From NCBI RefSeq assembly GCF_005117025.1, contig NZ_SWCO01000001.1:124001-188000 (forward strand): a DNA stretch of 64,000 nt, written 5' to 3'. Numbering within the stretch: the first letter of the stretch is position 1; every line of letters begins with the position of its first letter. The notes below the pieces were generated by a model that saw only the letters and a program-made list of their open reading frames with translations, did no database searches and was not told the DNA's origin. Origin of the DNA: Alteromonas portus. GTDB lineage: Bacteria > Pseudomonadota > Gammaproteobacteria > Enterobacterales > Alteromonadaceae. Of this stretch, positions 38,275 to 47,387 are shown one piece after another. A program made the position numbers and the translations under genes.

Positions 38275-40671
38275 ATGGATCGGGACGCACAAAAAGTATT
38301 TCCAATGAAGCCAGTTGCCGTAGCTGTTTGTTCACTATTATTCACTGGACCCCCCCTCTTGCAGGCTCAGGAGTTGGAAAGCTCCGCTACAGCAGTGACG
38401 CCAGCATCGAAGGAGTCGGACGACGTAGAACAAATACTCGTCTTTGCACGCAAACGAGGAGAGCAGGAAAAAGATGTTCCGGTTTCCATGTCTGCTATGA
38501 GTAGCAATGAATTAGCAGAAGCCGGTGTCACTGATATAACCAGTATGTTCCAGTTAATGCCAGGTGTTGAAAATAACGCAGACGGGAGCCGAATTGCCAA
38601 TAAGCCCGCCATTCGCGGAGTTGGTTCAACAGAAAATTCGTCGATTCGCGCCAAAGTAACCACCTTCATTGATGGCATCCCCATTGTTGGAGCGCAGGGC
38701 ATTAGTTCGTTCGCCGGATTACAACAAGTTGAAGTATTGCGAGGGCCTCAGAGTTCAGCGTTTGGGCGTTCGACGTTTGGAGGGGCTATAAACTACGTAA
38801 CCCGTGATCCGGATACCCTGGGTGAATTGGAATTTGATGTACGGGCAAATATTGGTACCGATAATACCCGGGATATCAGTTTGTCGTTAATTACTCCGCT
38901 CGTTGAAGATCGTTTGGCTATGGCGGTTACCCTTGAATCGAATAACTATGGCGGCCCTGACGAATGGCGCACAACAAGCGGTGTGCAGCTAGGGGGCACC
39001 ACAGATAGGCTGGGTTCAGTAAAATTGGTTTACACCCCAACTGATTACATCAAAGCTGAACTTATGTATCTAAAACAGGATATTGACGACGATCATCCTG
39101 CGGTACTGTTTGCCAATTTAGATCAGCTCGAACCCTATGCACTCGACAGTGATGGTTTGTGTGTGGTCAATGGCGGTTCGAATGCGTGTGTCATTAATGG
39201 CGCAATAGATAACGTTCCATTGGTGTTCGATTTCAACTTTGACCATGCAGTAAACCCGGTATTAGACCCAGGTACGCGCATTGACCGGGAGCGACTGCAA
39301 GGCTCCGTCGAAATTGAGTTCGATAATGACATGATGTTGACATTGCTAGGTGCGGTAACAGACGAAGAAGGTGAAACCTGGTTTGACCGCGATGCTTACA
39401 CCGATGTCACCACTATCCACGTGGCCTCGTCCCCGGAAAGTGACGAAATATACGCCGAAGCCCGCTTGAGTTCTACTGGTGAAGGCAAGTTCGACTGGTT
39501 GGTGGGTGCATCAATGTACGAATACGATTATCTCAATACCGTTTATGCCAATAAAAGTGCTGGCGCGGTGATGGATCTTTACTCCGAAGGTGCTCGAAAT
39601 ATCGGGGTGTTTTTCAACGTGGGATATCAGTTGTCCGAACGCTTAACAGGCTCACTGGAAGGGCGCTATCAGTGGGATGAAATCGACAGTGTATATCCGG
39701 AAAATGAGGCCCGTGGTGCAACTTCAGATATTACGTCAAGCAGTGAAACCTCGTCTTTTCAGCCTCGTATCGCCCTTACTTATGCTTTGAATGACGACAA
39801 CAATGTTTATGTTCAACTGGCAAGAGGGACTAACCCTGCAGGCTTTAACGCTAATGCGCTGGATCCGGTGTTAGTAGAAACCGCTGAATCTGAAGGCTTT
39901 GCTTTGGAAGCTTTCCAAACCTACGATGAAGAAGTGATTGTTAGCTATGAGATGGGGTTAAAGGGGAGCTTAGACGAATACGATTTCCGGTATTCATTGG
40001 CCGCGTATTACCTCGACTGGGAAGGCTATGTTCAACCCGCTACCGCTAACTGGACTCCCGCAGATGGCGTATTATTAGACGGCACTGCAGCCGATGACTA
40101 TTACAGTCGGCTGTTTATGAACACGGGGGATTTAAGTGGTGCAGGGCTTGAATTTGAGGGGCAATGGTTGCCAACTGATCACCTGGATATTGGCGGTACG
40201 CTTTCCTACACCGGGTTGGAATTCAAAGATGATGCTTGTTCACCTATCCCGCTCGATTACGGTGTTACTGCTACCAGAACAGAACCTTATAGCTGTGCAA
40301 CTACCATTGGTGGAAACGCGCCGCCTATGCTTTCCCGCTTTACCGCAGCGATAAATGCAACGTATATTGCAGAGTTGGGCAACGGGCTAACGTCTTATAC
40401 ACGGGCGGATTATCAATACCGTTCAAAGCGTTACGTTGAACAAATAAATACAGACTACTTGCCCGGCTATTCTATGGTGAATTTGCGTAGCGGCATCAGA
40501 AAAGATAACTGGTCTGTAGAACTTTACGTAGACAACCTTTTCGATGAAGACTCACCAGCTGGTGCAGTGAGATTCTTTGACGGCCGAATTGCGGGTATGT
40601 CTTACAACACTAGTGTGCGGTTGAGACAGCCTCGCACTGCGGGTATCAACCTTTCCTATAGTTTCTTCTAA
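38275..40671 (+). CDS. TonB-dependent receptor of the catabolic cluster
   Basis: A 798-residue outer-membrane receptor. A signal peptide (about residues 1-31) is followed by a TonB-box-like EQILVFA, the plug domain (NKPAIRGVGSTENSS, VEVLRGPQSSAFGRSTFGGAINYVTRDP) and a 22-strand barrel ending in Phe. AAGGAG precedes the ATG. It forms an operon with the sulfatase 12 bases downstream and then the methyltransferase. This context suggests uptake of a large sulfated molecule rather than iron, but no ligand motif can be read. Confidence 0.9.
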   Translation: MDRDAQKVFPMKPVAVAVCSLLFTGPPLLQAQELESSATAVTPASKESDDVEQILVFARKRGEQEKDVPVSMSAMSSNELAEAGVTDITSMFQLMPGVENNADGSRIANKPAIRGVGSTENSSIRAKVTTFIDGIPIVGAQGISSFAGLQQVEVLRGPQSSAFGRSTFGGAINYVTRDPDTLGELEFDVRANIGTDNTRDISLSLITPLVEDRLAMAVTLESNNYGGPDEWRTTSGVQLGGTTDRLGSVKLVYTPTDYIKAELMYLKQDIDDDHPAVLFANLDQLEPYALDSDGLCVVNGGSNACVINGAIDNVPLVFDFNFDHAVNPVLDPGTRIDRERLQGSVEIEFDNDMMLTLLGAVTDEEGETWFDRDAYTDVTTIHVASSPESDEIYAEARLSSTGEGKFDWLVGASMYEYDYLNTVYANKSAGAVMDLYSEGARNIGVFFNVGYQLSERLTGSLEGRYQWDEIDSVYPENEARGATSDITSSSETSSFQPRIALTYALNDDNNVYVQLARGTNPAGFNANALDPVLVETAESEGFALEAFQTYDEEVIVSYEMGLKGSLDEYDFRYSLAAYYLDWEGYVQPATANWTPADGVLLDGTAADDYYSRLFMNTGDLSGAGLEFEGQWLPTDHLDIGGTLSYTGLEFKDDACSPIPLDYGVTATRTEPYSCATTIGGNAPPMLSRFTAAINATYIAELGNGLTSYTRADYQYRSKRYVEQINTDYLPGYSMVNLRSGIRKDNWSVELYVDNLFDEDSPAGAVRFFDGRIAGMSYNTSVRLRQPRTAGINLSYSFF

Positions 40672-40683
40672 GAGTGAGTCGTT

Positions 40684-42081
40684 ATGAAATTTAATTCGTG
40701 GTTAACAATGACACTGGTGATGATGCTATGCGCTGGTTGCACGGATGCAAAAAATGAAGCGCTAGTTGATAAATCATCAGACACCCGTCCGAATGTACTG
40801 TTCATTGTGGTCGATGATTTAGGTGCCGACGACGTGGGTTATCAGGGGTCTGAAATACTCACGCCGAATATTGATGCTCTGGCGTCACAAGGCACGGTCA
40901 TCAACCATGGGTATGCATATCCTATTTGTAGTCCAACCAGAGCGGCATTGATGACGGGGAAAAATCCGCTAACGTTTGGCATCGACGGACCCATGGAAAA
41001 TGACGCCATGTTACCAGAAGAGGAAATTGTCATGCCTGAACGCTTTCAGCAAGCAGGTTACCGCACCTGGATGGTGGGTAAATGGCATTTGGGCATGGCA
41101 AAGCAGACGGTTATGCCACACAACCGTGGTTTTGATGACTTTTACGGCTTTTTAGGTGGGTTTGTAGACTACTACACCCACGTTTACTTCGGAGGGCTCG
41201 ATTGGCAGCACAACGGAAAATCGGTCAAAGAAGAAGGGCATGTAACTGAACTCCTTACCAAAAAAGTCATAGAGCACCTAAGCTCATACCAAGGCGAGCA
41301 GCCCTTTTTTATGTATCTGGCTTATAGTGCGCCCCACACGCCTTTGCAATATGTGCCTAATCCTACCGAGGACTACAGTCATATTGCCGATGCCGATCGC
41401 CGAGTCTTTGCTGAAATGACCACCGATGTGGATATTCACATTGGTAGTGTACTGGCCACCCTCAAAGAAACTGGTTTAGCTGACAACACCATTGTGGTTT
41501 TCATGAGTGATAATGGTGGCAACTTGGAAGCAGGTGCCAGTAACGGGAAGTTAAAAGGAAGCAAAGGCAGTGCGTTTGAAGGTGGCGTACGCGTGCCCAT
41601 GATTGTTCACTGGCCAGGCAATATTGAAGGCGGCGCAACGGATGTTCCATTGTTCACCCAAGACTGGTTGCCCACACTGCTGGATGCCGCGGGTATTGAT
41701 TATTCCGCTGACGAATTTGAAGGGGTCAGCATGCTGTCATCCCTACAACAAAGTTCTGTTGAAGTACCGTCACGAGCGGTGATAGTAGGCACCGCAAAAT
41801 CCAAAGCAGTGTATCAATGGCCGTGGAAGTTGTTGTCAGACAAAGGGCAGTTGCATTTGTACAATCTCGAAGAAGACAGTTTTGAAACCACTGACTTGCT
41901 GAAGCGTAACCCGGAAATTGCATCGAGTTTACAAGGCTATTTGCAGCAAGATCTTTCACTGCCGTCTAAGGCGGCCAAAGGCCCACCGCCAGAATCACTG
42001 TTCAGAAATCCAGACGGCACGTTTAACTACAACGTTCGCAAACCGGAAACGCGGGAGCCGTGGGCTGAATCTGCACAATAA
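40684..42081 (+). CDS. Sulfatase, probable exported or lipid-anchored
   Basis: A 465-residue type I sulfatase. The formylglycine motif is C82-S-P-T-R86, so Cys82 is modified by a maturase. The calcium ligands (Asp44-Asp45 in VVDDLG and the MSDNGG segment) and WMVGKWHLG are present. The N-terminus is a signal peptide with Cys19 in an AGC context, which could be a lipobox. It should remove sulfate from its substrate in the periplasm or at the outer membrane. It is cotranscribed with a TonB receptor, the usual setting for sulfated algal substrates. A dedicated maturase is not seen in the window. Confidence 0.9.
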   Translation: MKFNSWLTMTLVMMLCAGCTDAKNEALVDKSSDTRPNVLFIVVDDLGADDVGYQGSEILTPNIDALASQGTVINHGYAYPICSPTRAALMTGKNPLTFGIDGPMENDAMLPEEEIVMPERFQQAGYRTWMVGKWHLGMAKQTVMPHNRGFDDFYGFLGGFVDYYTHVYFGGLDWQHNGKSVKEEGHVTELLTKKVIEHLSSYQGEQPFFMYLAYSAPHTPLQYVPNPTEDYSHIADADRRVFAEMTTDVDIHIGSVLATLKETGLADNTIVVFMSDNGGNLEAGASNGKLKGSKGSAFEGGVRVPMIVHWPGNIEGGATDVPLFTQDWLPTLLDAAGIDYSADEFEGVSMLSSLQQSSVEVPSRAVIVGTAKSKAVYQWPWKLLSDKGQLHLYNLEEDSFETTDLLKRNPEIASSLQGYLQQDLSLPSKAAKGPPPESLFRNPDGTFNYNVRKPETREPWAESAQ

Positions 42082-42099
42082 CTACAATGAGGTGTTTGT

Positions 42100-43629
42100 A
42101 TGCACTCTGAATACACGCAGGATGTTACGTTTAATTCTGACTTTGGTGCTCTACAAACACCAGTTCATTTAACTACCGCTCAGGCCTTATCAGGCTGGCA
42201 GCCCAATGATATTTCCGGTCACTTTCGCTATTTAGATTTGGCGTGCGGAAACGGACACACGCTTTCGTTACTCGCTGAATCGCATCCGCAGGCGGAGTTT
42301 GTGGGCATTGATATCAATGCTGAGCATGTCGCTCATGCGCAAAAGGTGGCGCTGGACGCGGGTCTCACCAATGTTACCTATTTGTGTGCAGACTTACTGG
42401 CGTTGCAGGCATCTGACTTCGAGCCTTTCGATTATTGTGCTATTAGTGGCGTATACTCATGGTTAGATGCTGAACGGCAAAATCATATTTTCAACCAGAT
42501 AAACCGTCTTCTTACGCCTAATGGGGTGTTATACCTCGATTATTGTGCACTGCCAGGTATCACGCAAACGGCTACCTTGTATAGCTTAGTTCAGCAAGTT
42601 GCAAAGGAATGCGAGGGCTCCAGCGCTCAGCGAGTAACGGCTGCCACCCAATTGATTGCACCGCTGCATAAACAAAACGGACCATTTTTCGAAAGTAATC
42701 GCCAGGCGACAGAACGTTTTTCCCGTATGCTGACAAACCCGGCAGAGGATGAAGCGCACGAAGTGCTTAACCTTAAGCCCAACGCGGTGTGGAGTAAGGA
42801 AATTATTGTAAAGGCAGAGCAGAGTGGTCTTTCCTTTGTGGGTAGTGCAGGTTTACATCACAACTTACCTGAATTTTCCAGCCACCTTGGCCTGCCTGAT
42901 GATGCGAATAAGCTATCCGTAAGTAGTCAGCAAATGCTACAGGATGTAGCGTGGAACGTTGCACAGCGAAAGGATATTTACTGTAAGCAGTCTGCACCGT
43001 CTACACAACCATTGAGTGAACGGCTTGGTTCATTTCATTTTTACATAGCACCAGGTGCACTGAACACCCAAGCGGTGGCGACTATCACGCGTCAGTTTCC
43101 CGCTGCAAACTTGCTGACGCAAAGTAATATTTCGTTGTTGTCTAAGTGTGCTGACAGTCAATCCCTTGGAGCATTAAAAGAAGTCTTTACCGACAAATAC
43201 AATGGGACATTTAACCGCGAGTGTACATTTTTCGATAGCTTTTTAGCGCAGCTTTTAGCAACACGTATTATCTCGCTGGCGATTGCGCCGGTGTTGCAAA
43301 AAACTCCCGGTGAGTTATCTATGCCATCTAAATTAAACCAACTTTTGCTCAAGCAAGATATTCACTTAGAGTTCGGACGTCCTCTTTGTTCTCCAGTCAC
43401 AGGTACAAGGCTCGTTCTTCCACTTAAAGATCGACTCTATTTATGGGCATTAACCGGCGAAGATCTCAAAGAAGCCTGGCAGGCATTGGGTGAGTTGAGA
43501 GGTGTATTTCACGGGCCTGATGGCAGAGGACTGAACGAAAATCAGTTCGTATCAATAATTCAGTCCAGTTTGCCAGCATTCAAGCAAAAAATAGCGCCCG
43601 AGCTGGTTCGCTTGGGCATACTGCAATAA
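42100..43629 (+). CDS. SAM-dependent methyltransferase with regulatory domain
   Basis: A 509-residue protein. The N-terminal half is a class I methyltransferase (YLDLACGNGHTLSLL SAM motif, then FVGIDINAEHV and LCADLL), and the rest resembles the methyltransferase regulatory domain seen in some bacterial lysine methyltransferases. It ends in an acidic-basic tail. It is 18 bases after the sulfatase gene, so it is part of the receptor operon. O-methylation or demethylation-linked chemistry of the substrate is possible; protein methylation is an alternative. Confidence 0.75.
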   Translation: MHSEYTQDVTFNSDFGALQTPVHLTTAQALSGWQPNDISGHFRYLDLACGNGHTLSLLAESHPQAEFVGIDINAEHVAHAQKVALDAGLTNVTYLCADLLALQASDFEPFDYCAISGVYSWLDAERQNHIFNQINRLLTPNGVLYLDYCALPGITQTATLYSLVQQVAKECEGSSAQRVTAATQLIAPLHKQNGPFFESNRQATERFSRMLTNPAEDEAHEVLNLKPNAVWSKEIIVKAEQSGLSFVGSAGLHHNLPEFSSHLGLPDDANKLSVSSQQMLQDVAWNVAQRKDIYCKQSAPSTQPLSERLGSFHFYIAPGALNTQAVATITRQFPAANLLTQSNISLLSKCADSQSLGALKEVFTDKYNGTFNRECTFFDSFLAQLLATRIISLAIAPVLQKTPGELSMPSKLNQLLLKQDIHLEFGRPLCSPVTGTRLVLPLKDRLYLWALTGEDLKEAWQALGELRGVFHGPDGRGLNENQFVSIIQSSLPAFKQKIAPELVRLGILQ

Positions 43630-43631
43630 AC

Positions 43632-44417
43632 CTAGTTGCAGGAAAATCCACCGTCTATATTAATGACTTCACCGGTTACCAGGTTTGATGCCTGAGAGGC
43701 CAAAAACATGAAAATACCGTTGAAGTCTTCAGGCTCTCCTAACCTGCCAAGGGGAATTCGGCTTAAAACTTGTTGGCGCTTATCTGCAGCTTCAGGTTCG
43801 AATAACCAACTGGTGAGTGATGAACGGAACACGGTAGGGGCAATAGCGTTTACGCAAATATCGTGGGGACCTAGTTCCACCGCTAGTGAGCGGGTTAACA
43901 TGTTGATAGCCGCCTTAGAAGTACCATAGGCAGACGTGCCTGCTGCGGTCGCAAAGTGAGCTCTCACTGAAGACACCAGAATAATTTTGCCTCCACGGCC
44001 CTGAGATTTCATAACCCGGCTGGCTTCCCGGCTTATCAGCCAACTTTGTTTAACATTGGCATCCATAACGCGGTCGAATTCTTCAGGTGTCATATCGTCT
44101 ATTGGCTTCACTACGCTGGTGCCAGACGCACAGACAACAATGTCTATGGGGTGTGACGCACAGGCAGTGGCAAACATATCCTTTACCACTTGTTCGTCGC
44201 TAGGGCGTCCACAAAAAACGCTGACATTCGTACCAGATTGTCGAATTTCCTCTGCCAGGCTTGTAAGTGTCTCATTATTTGAGCCTGTTAATGTAATGTT
44301 TGCACCTGCAGCAGCGAGAGCCCTTGCTGCTGCACCGCCTAGTGCGCCAGTAGCACCAACTATAAGAGCTGACTTGCCCTTAAGGTTAAATAGGGATGTG
44401 GGCGATAATTGTGACAT
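43632..44417 (-). CDS. SDR-family oxidoreductase (cluster copy 1)
   Basis: A 261-residue short-chain dehydrogenase with VGATGALGG as the nucleotide motif, CASGT, the catalytic SSVR and YGTSK segments, and the terminal INIDGGFSCN. It is a clear paralogue of the SDR at 46578-47387 (shared GGKI/VVLVSSVR and VNAIAPTVFRS stretches). It diverges from the cyclase operon and converges on the methyltransferase with a two-base gap. The first Thr of the usual TGxxxGxG motif is Val here. A ketoreductase step on a cyclic substrate is inferred. Confidence 0.85.
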   Translation of the reverse strand: MSQLSPTSLFNLKGKSALIVGATGALGGAAARALAAAGANITLTGSNNETLTSLAEEIRQSGTNVSVFCGRPSDEQVVKDMFATACASHPIDIVVCASGTSVVKPIDDMTPEEFDRVMDANVKQSWLISREASRVMKSQGRGGKIILVSSVRAHFATAAGTSAYGTSKAAINMLTRSLAVELGPHDICVNAIAPTVFRSSLTSWLFEPEAADKRQQVLSRIPLGRLGEPEDFNGIFMFLASQASNLVTGEVINIDGGFSCN

Positions 44418-44595
44418 ATTTGTAAATCCTTATTTTGGTTAGGCATAGAAATGCTGCGTACAACCCAAGTATTCTGCACTGTTGATATAAAAACCAACTA
44501 AAGTTCCGATCTGTTTCAACTATTGAGATTGTGGTGTCGTAGGGAGCACATCAGGATGTAATACTTTCTCCACGCTAATCACTGTGGAAAGAAAC

Positions 44596-45408
44596 ATGAC
44601 TATAAGAACTGAACCAGAAACCGGCCTTCAGTATGTCGAGCTAAGCCACCCCTGGCATCACAATCAACCCGTTCTGCCCGGGCTGGATGAATTAATCCTT
44701 TATCGCTCTGTAAACCATGCAAAGCACGGTGTTATGAGCCAGAAATTCAAAACAACATTTCATACGTCTACTCATGTTAATGCGCCCATCCATCTGGTTT
44801 CGGGGGCAAAAGGCGTGGGTGAAATCCCATTGGAAACCTTTTGGGGAACGGGTGTGGTGTTGTCTATCCCTAAACAGCAGTGGGAACTGATAACTGCTGA
44901 CGATCTCAGCGTATTTGAAGGGGTTGTACAGGCTGATGACATTGTGCTCATCAATACCGGTTGGCATAAACGGTATTCCGACAGCCAGGACTACTTTGGT
45001 CACTCACCAGGTTTATCCGTGGAGGCTGCACAGTGGTTTATAGACAAGAAAATCAAATTGCTTGGCGTAGATACACCACAAGTCGACCATCCTCTTGCAA
45101 CTTCGTTGGCAGAGCATCGCAATGGGCCAACGATGAAGCGTCTGGCGCCAGAATATGAACGCACTACCGGTAGGAATGCAAAAGGCGATTTTCCAGACTG
45201 GGTGCCAGCCCACCGTTTGCTGCTTCAAAACGACATTCCAACCATAGAGAACGTAGGAGGAGACCTTGACGTTGTGACCGAAAGACGCTGCACATTCCAT
45301 GCTATGCCATGGCGCTGGAACGAAGGCGATGCCTGTGTGGTTCGACTTATGGCGTTAATGGATCCAGAAGGCCGCTATCAGGTTGAATCAGGCCAGACTA
45401 CAGCGTAA
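44596..45408 (+). CDS. Cyclase-family metal hydrolase, copy 1 (variant metal motif)
   Basis: A 270-residue protein of the cyclase family (PF04199), related to kynurenine formamidase and isatin hydrolase. The metal motif reads H56-T-S-T-H60-V-N62-A-P-I-H66, so the usual Asp of HxGTHxDxPxH is Asn. The C-terminal IENVGGD and MPWRWNEGDAC segments match the next gene. I start at the ATG 44596, with GGAAAG before it, in preference to a GTG four codons earlier. It is the first gene of a six-gene operon. It may bind metal differently or act as partner of copy 2. Confidence 0.82.
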   Translation: MTIRTEPETGLQYVELSHPWHHNQPVLPGLDELILYRSVNHAKHGVMSQKFKTTFHTSTHVNAPIHLVSGAKGVGEIPLETFWGTGVVLSIPKQQWELITADDLSVFEGVVQADDIVLINTGWHKRYSDSQDYFGHSPGLSVEAAQWFIDKKIKLLGVDTPQVDHPLATSLAEHRNGPTMKRLAPEYERTTGRNAKGDFPDWVPAHRLLLQNDIPTIENVGGDLDVVTERRCTFHAMPWRWNEGDACVVRLMALMDPEGRYQVESGQTTA

Positions 45409-45418
45409 GGAGTAATGT

Positions 45419-46231
45419 ATGACTACATCAACGAAAGGCTTGAAGTTTTATGACCTCAGTAATCGCTGGGGACACGGTATGCCACAGTGGCCTTCGAGCC
45501 CTAAAGGTATTGCTATTTCCACCATGCAGTTCCACGCCATGCACGGGTGTCAGATCCTGGAGTGGGAAGGGATCATGCACCGTGGCACTCACATGGATTC
45601 TCCTATTCACGTTACTGAAAATGCACCAGACATTGATGCGTTTGAACCCTGGCGGTTCTTTGGTACCGGCGTGGTTGTCTCAATTCCAAAAGGAAAGTGG
45701 GGCGTTGTAACACCAGAAGATCTCGAAAAAGCAAAGCCTACCATTCGAGAAAACGACATCGTGATCATCAACACGGGTAGCCACAAAAACTTAGGTGATA
45801 ACGATGACTACTACCAATACTCACCCGGCCTTTACAAAGAAGGGGCAGAGTGGCTGGTAGAGCGCAAAATCAAGTTGCTAGGCATTGATGTTCAGGCATT
45901 GGACCACCCTCTCGGCACTAAGCTGGTGGATCACGGTCCCGGTCCTACACATCATCACCTTTTCGAAGAATACAAAAAGGAAACGGGGCGCAATGTAATG
46001 GAAGATTTTCCGCATTGGGAACCGTCTCACAAGGCGTTACTTGCAGCAGGTATCCCCGGTATTGAAAACGTGGGAGGAGATATTGATGAAATCACTGGCA
46101 AACGATGCACCTTTATGGCTTACCCGTGGCGTTGGCCGGGCGGTGATGGTTGCGGCATCCGTTTAGTTGCAGTGATTAATCCGGACCAAACCTTCGCCAT
46201 CGAGAAAGGAGAGCGCTATGCAAGTAACTAA
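45419..46231 (+). CDS. Cyclase-family metal hydrolase, copy 2
   Basis: A 270-residue paralogue of the previous gene with the intact motif H54-R-G-T-H58-M-D60-S-P-I-H64. Known members open rings or amides using Mn or Zn; one described member hydrolyses dihydrophloroglucinol, a cyclic beta-diketone, in anaerobic phloroglucinol degradation. That match to the surrounding SDR and dehydrogenase genes is suggestive. It follows copy 1 by ten bases and its end overlaps the cupin gene by 14 bases. Confidence 0.87.
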   Translation: MTTSTKGLKFYDLSNRWGHGMPQWPSSPKGIAISTMQFHAMHGCQILEWEGIMHRGTHMDSPIHVTENAPDIDAFEPWRFFGTGVVVSIPKGKWGVVTPEDLEKAKPTIRENDIVIINTGSHKNLGDNDDYYQYSPGLYKEGAEWLVERKIKLLGIDVQALDHPLGTKLVDHGPGPTHHHLFEEYKKETGRNVMEDFPHWEPSHKALLAAGIPGIENVGGDIDEITGKRCTFMAYPWRWPGGDGCGIRLVAVINPDQTFAIEKGERYASN

Positions 46232-46565
46232 GCTATCTGATGCTCAGGCCTACGATGCCAAATTGCACTGGGGAATGACCGGACTGCGTTTGCAGGGAAT
46301 GGACACCACTGACGTGGAAAGTTTTTCCTGCAGTTTGTCTTATTTTATGCCCGGAGGCGGGGCCGAATGGGCAGCGTCTAATAATGAAAAAGTGTACATA
46401 GTGTTAGATGGTGACATCACCATTTTAACCAAAGATGACAGCGGCAACGAAGTGGAAACTCAGCTAAGCACATTGGATTCATGTGTTATCGGTTTAAACG
46501 AAACGCGCGCTGTGGAAAACAGAACCAATCGCGTGGTGACCATGCTCGTGGTCGTGTCCAGTTAG
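46218..46565 (+). CDS. Cupin-like small protein
   Basis: A 115-residue protein with the cupin beta-barrel pattern (PGGGAEWAASNNEKVYIVLDGDITI, then TLDSCVIGLNETRAVENRT). The usual His metal ligands of cupin motif 1 are not obvious: the PG(x)5HxH region reads WAASNNEK, so it may be a non-catalytic or different-metal cupin. It overlaps the cyclase by 14 bases and precedes the SDR by 12. It probably acts on or binds an intermediate of the pathway. Confidence 0.75.
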   Translation: MQVTKLSDAQAYDAKLHWGMTGLRLQGMDTTDVESFSCSLSYFMPGGGAEWAASNNEKVYIVLDGDITILTKDDSGNEVETQLSTLDSCVIGLNETRAVENRTNRVVTMLVVVSS

Positions 46566-46577
46566 GAGAGCGAGAAA

Positions 46578-47387
46578 ATGATATCAGAACCATTAAAAAA
46601 ACCACTGTCGCTATTCGATGTAAAAGGTAAATCAGCTCTGGTAACCGGGGCATCCGGGGCATTTGGCAGAGCGGTGTCTATTGCTCTTGCGGCGTTAGGT
46701 GCAAATCTAACCCTGGTAGCAGGTAACAAAGAAGAGCTTGAAGCTGTGGCTGATGAGTGTCGGGAAGTCGGGGGACGGGTACAGACCATTAATCGTCGGC
46801 CAGACTCGTTAGCAGATGCTAACGCCATGATAGACACTGCTGTATCAGCCTATGGCGATATCGAGCTGATGTTCATCGGCTCGGGTTACAACAAAGCAGG
46901 CTTTATTCACGAGCAAAATTACGAAGACTGGCAAGCAGTAATGGACGCCAATGTACGCGGTAACTGGTTTATGGCTAAGGCCTACGGCACCTGGCGCATC
47001 GAAAACGAGCGTAAAGGCGGCAAGGTTGTCATGGTTTCGTCAGTGCGGGGTCGTCACGGAAATATTTCCGGATACACCGGGTACTGCACCAGTAAAGGTG
47101 CCACCGATATGCTCACTAAAGTACTGGCTACTGAATGGGGTGCCCACGGCATTAATGTTAACGCTATTGCGCCTACTGTATTCAGGTCAAAACTTACAGC
47201 CTGGATGTTTGACGAAAACAATGAATTAGGTCAGGCAACGAAACAACGTTCATTGTCACGTTTGCCGTTAGGACGTCTTGGTGAGCCTGAGGACTTGGTT
47301 GGCATGGCTATCTATTTACTATCGCCTGCCTCCAACTTCTGTACCGGACAAATCATGTACGTAGACGGTGGATTCACTGCGGGGTAA
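46578..47387 (+). CDS. SDR-family oxidoreductase (cluster copy 2)
   Basis: A 269-residue short-chain dehydrogenase with TGASGAFG, the SSVRG catalytic Ser and YCTSK motif, ending in VDGGFTAG. It is paralogous to the SDR at 43632-44417. GGAGAGCG precedes the ATG. Its TAA overlaps the next ATG by one base (TAATG). In a phloroglucinol-like route it would be a candidate NADPH-dependent ring reductase, which in known anaerobes is an SDR enzyme; that assignment is inferred. Confidence 0.87.
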   Translation: MISEPLKKPLSLFDVKGKSALVTGASGAFGRAVSIALAALGANLTLVAGNKEELEAVADECREVGGRVQTINRRPDSLADANAMIDTAVSAYGDIELMFIGSGYNKAGFIHEQNYEDWQAVMDANVRGNWFMAKAYGTWRIENERKGGKVVMVSSVRGRHGNISGYTGYCTSKGATDMLTKVLATEWGAHGINVNAIAPTVFRSKLTAWMFDENNELGQATKQRSLSRLPLGRLGEPEDLVGMAIYLLSPASNFCTGQIMYVDGGFTAG

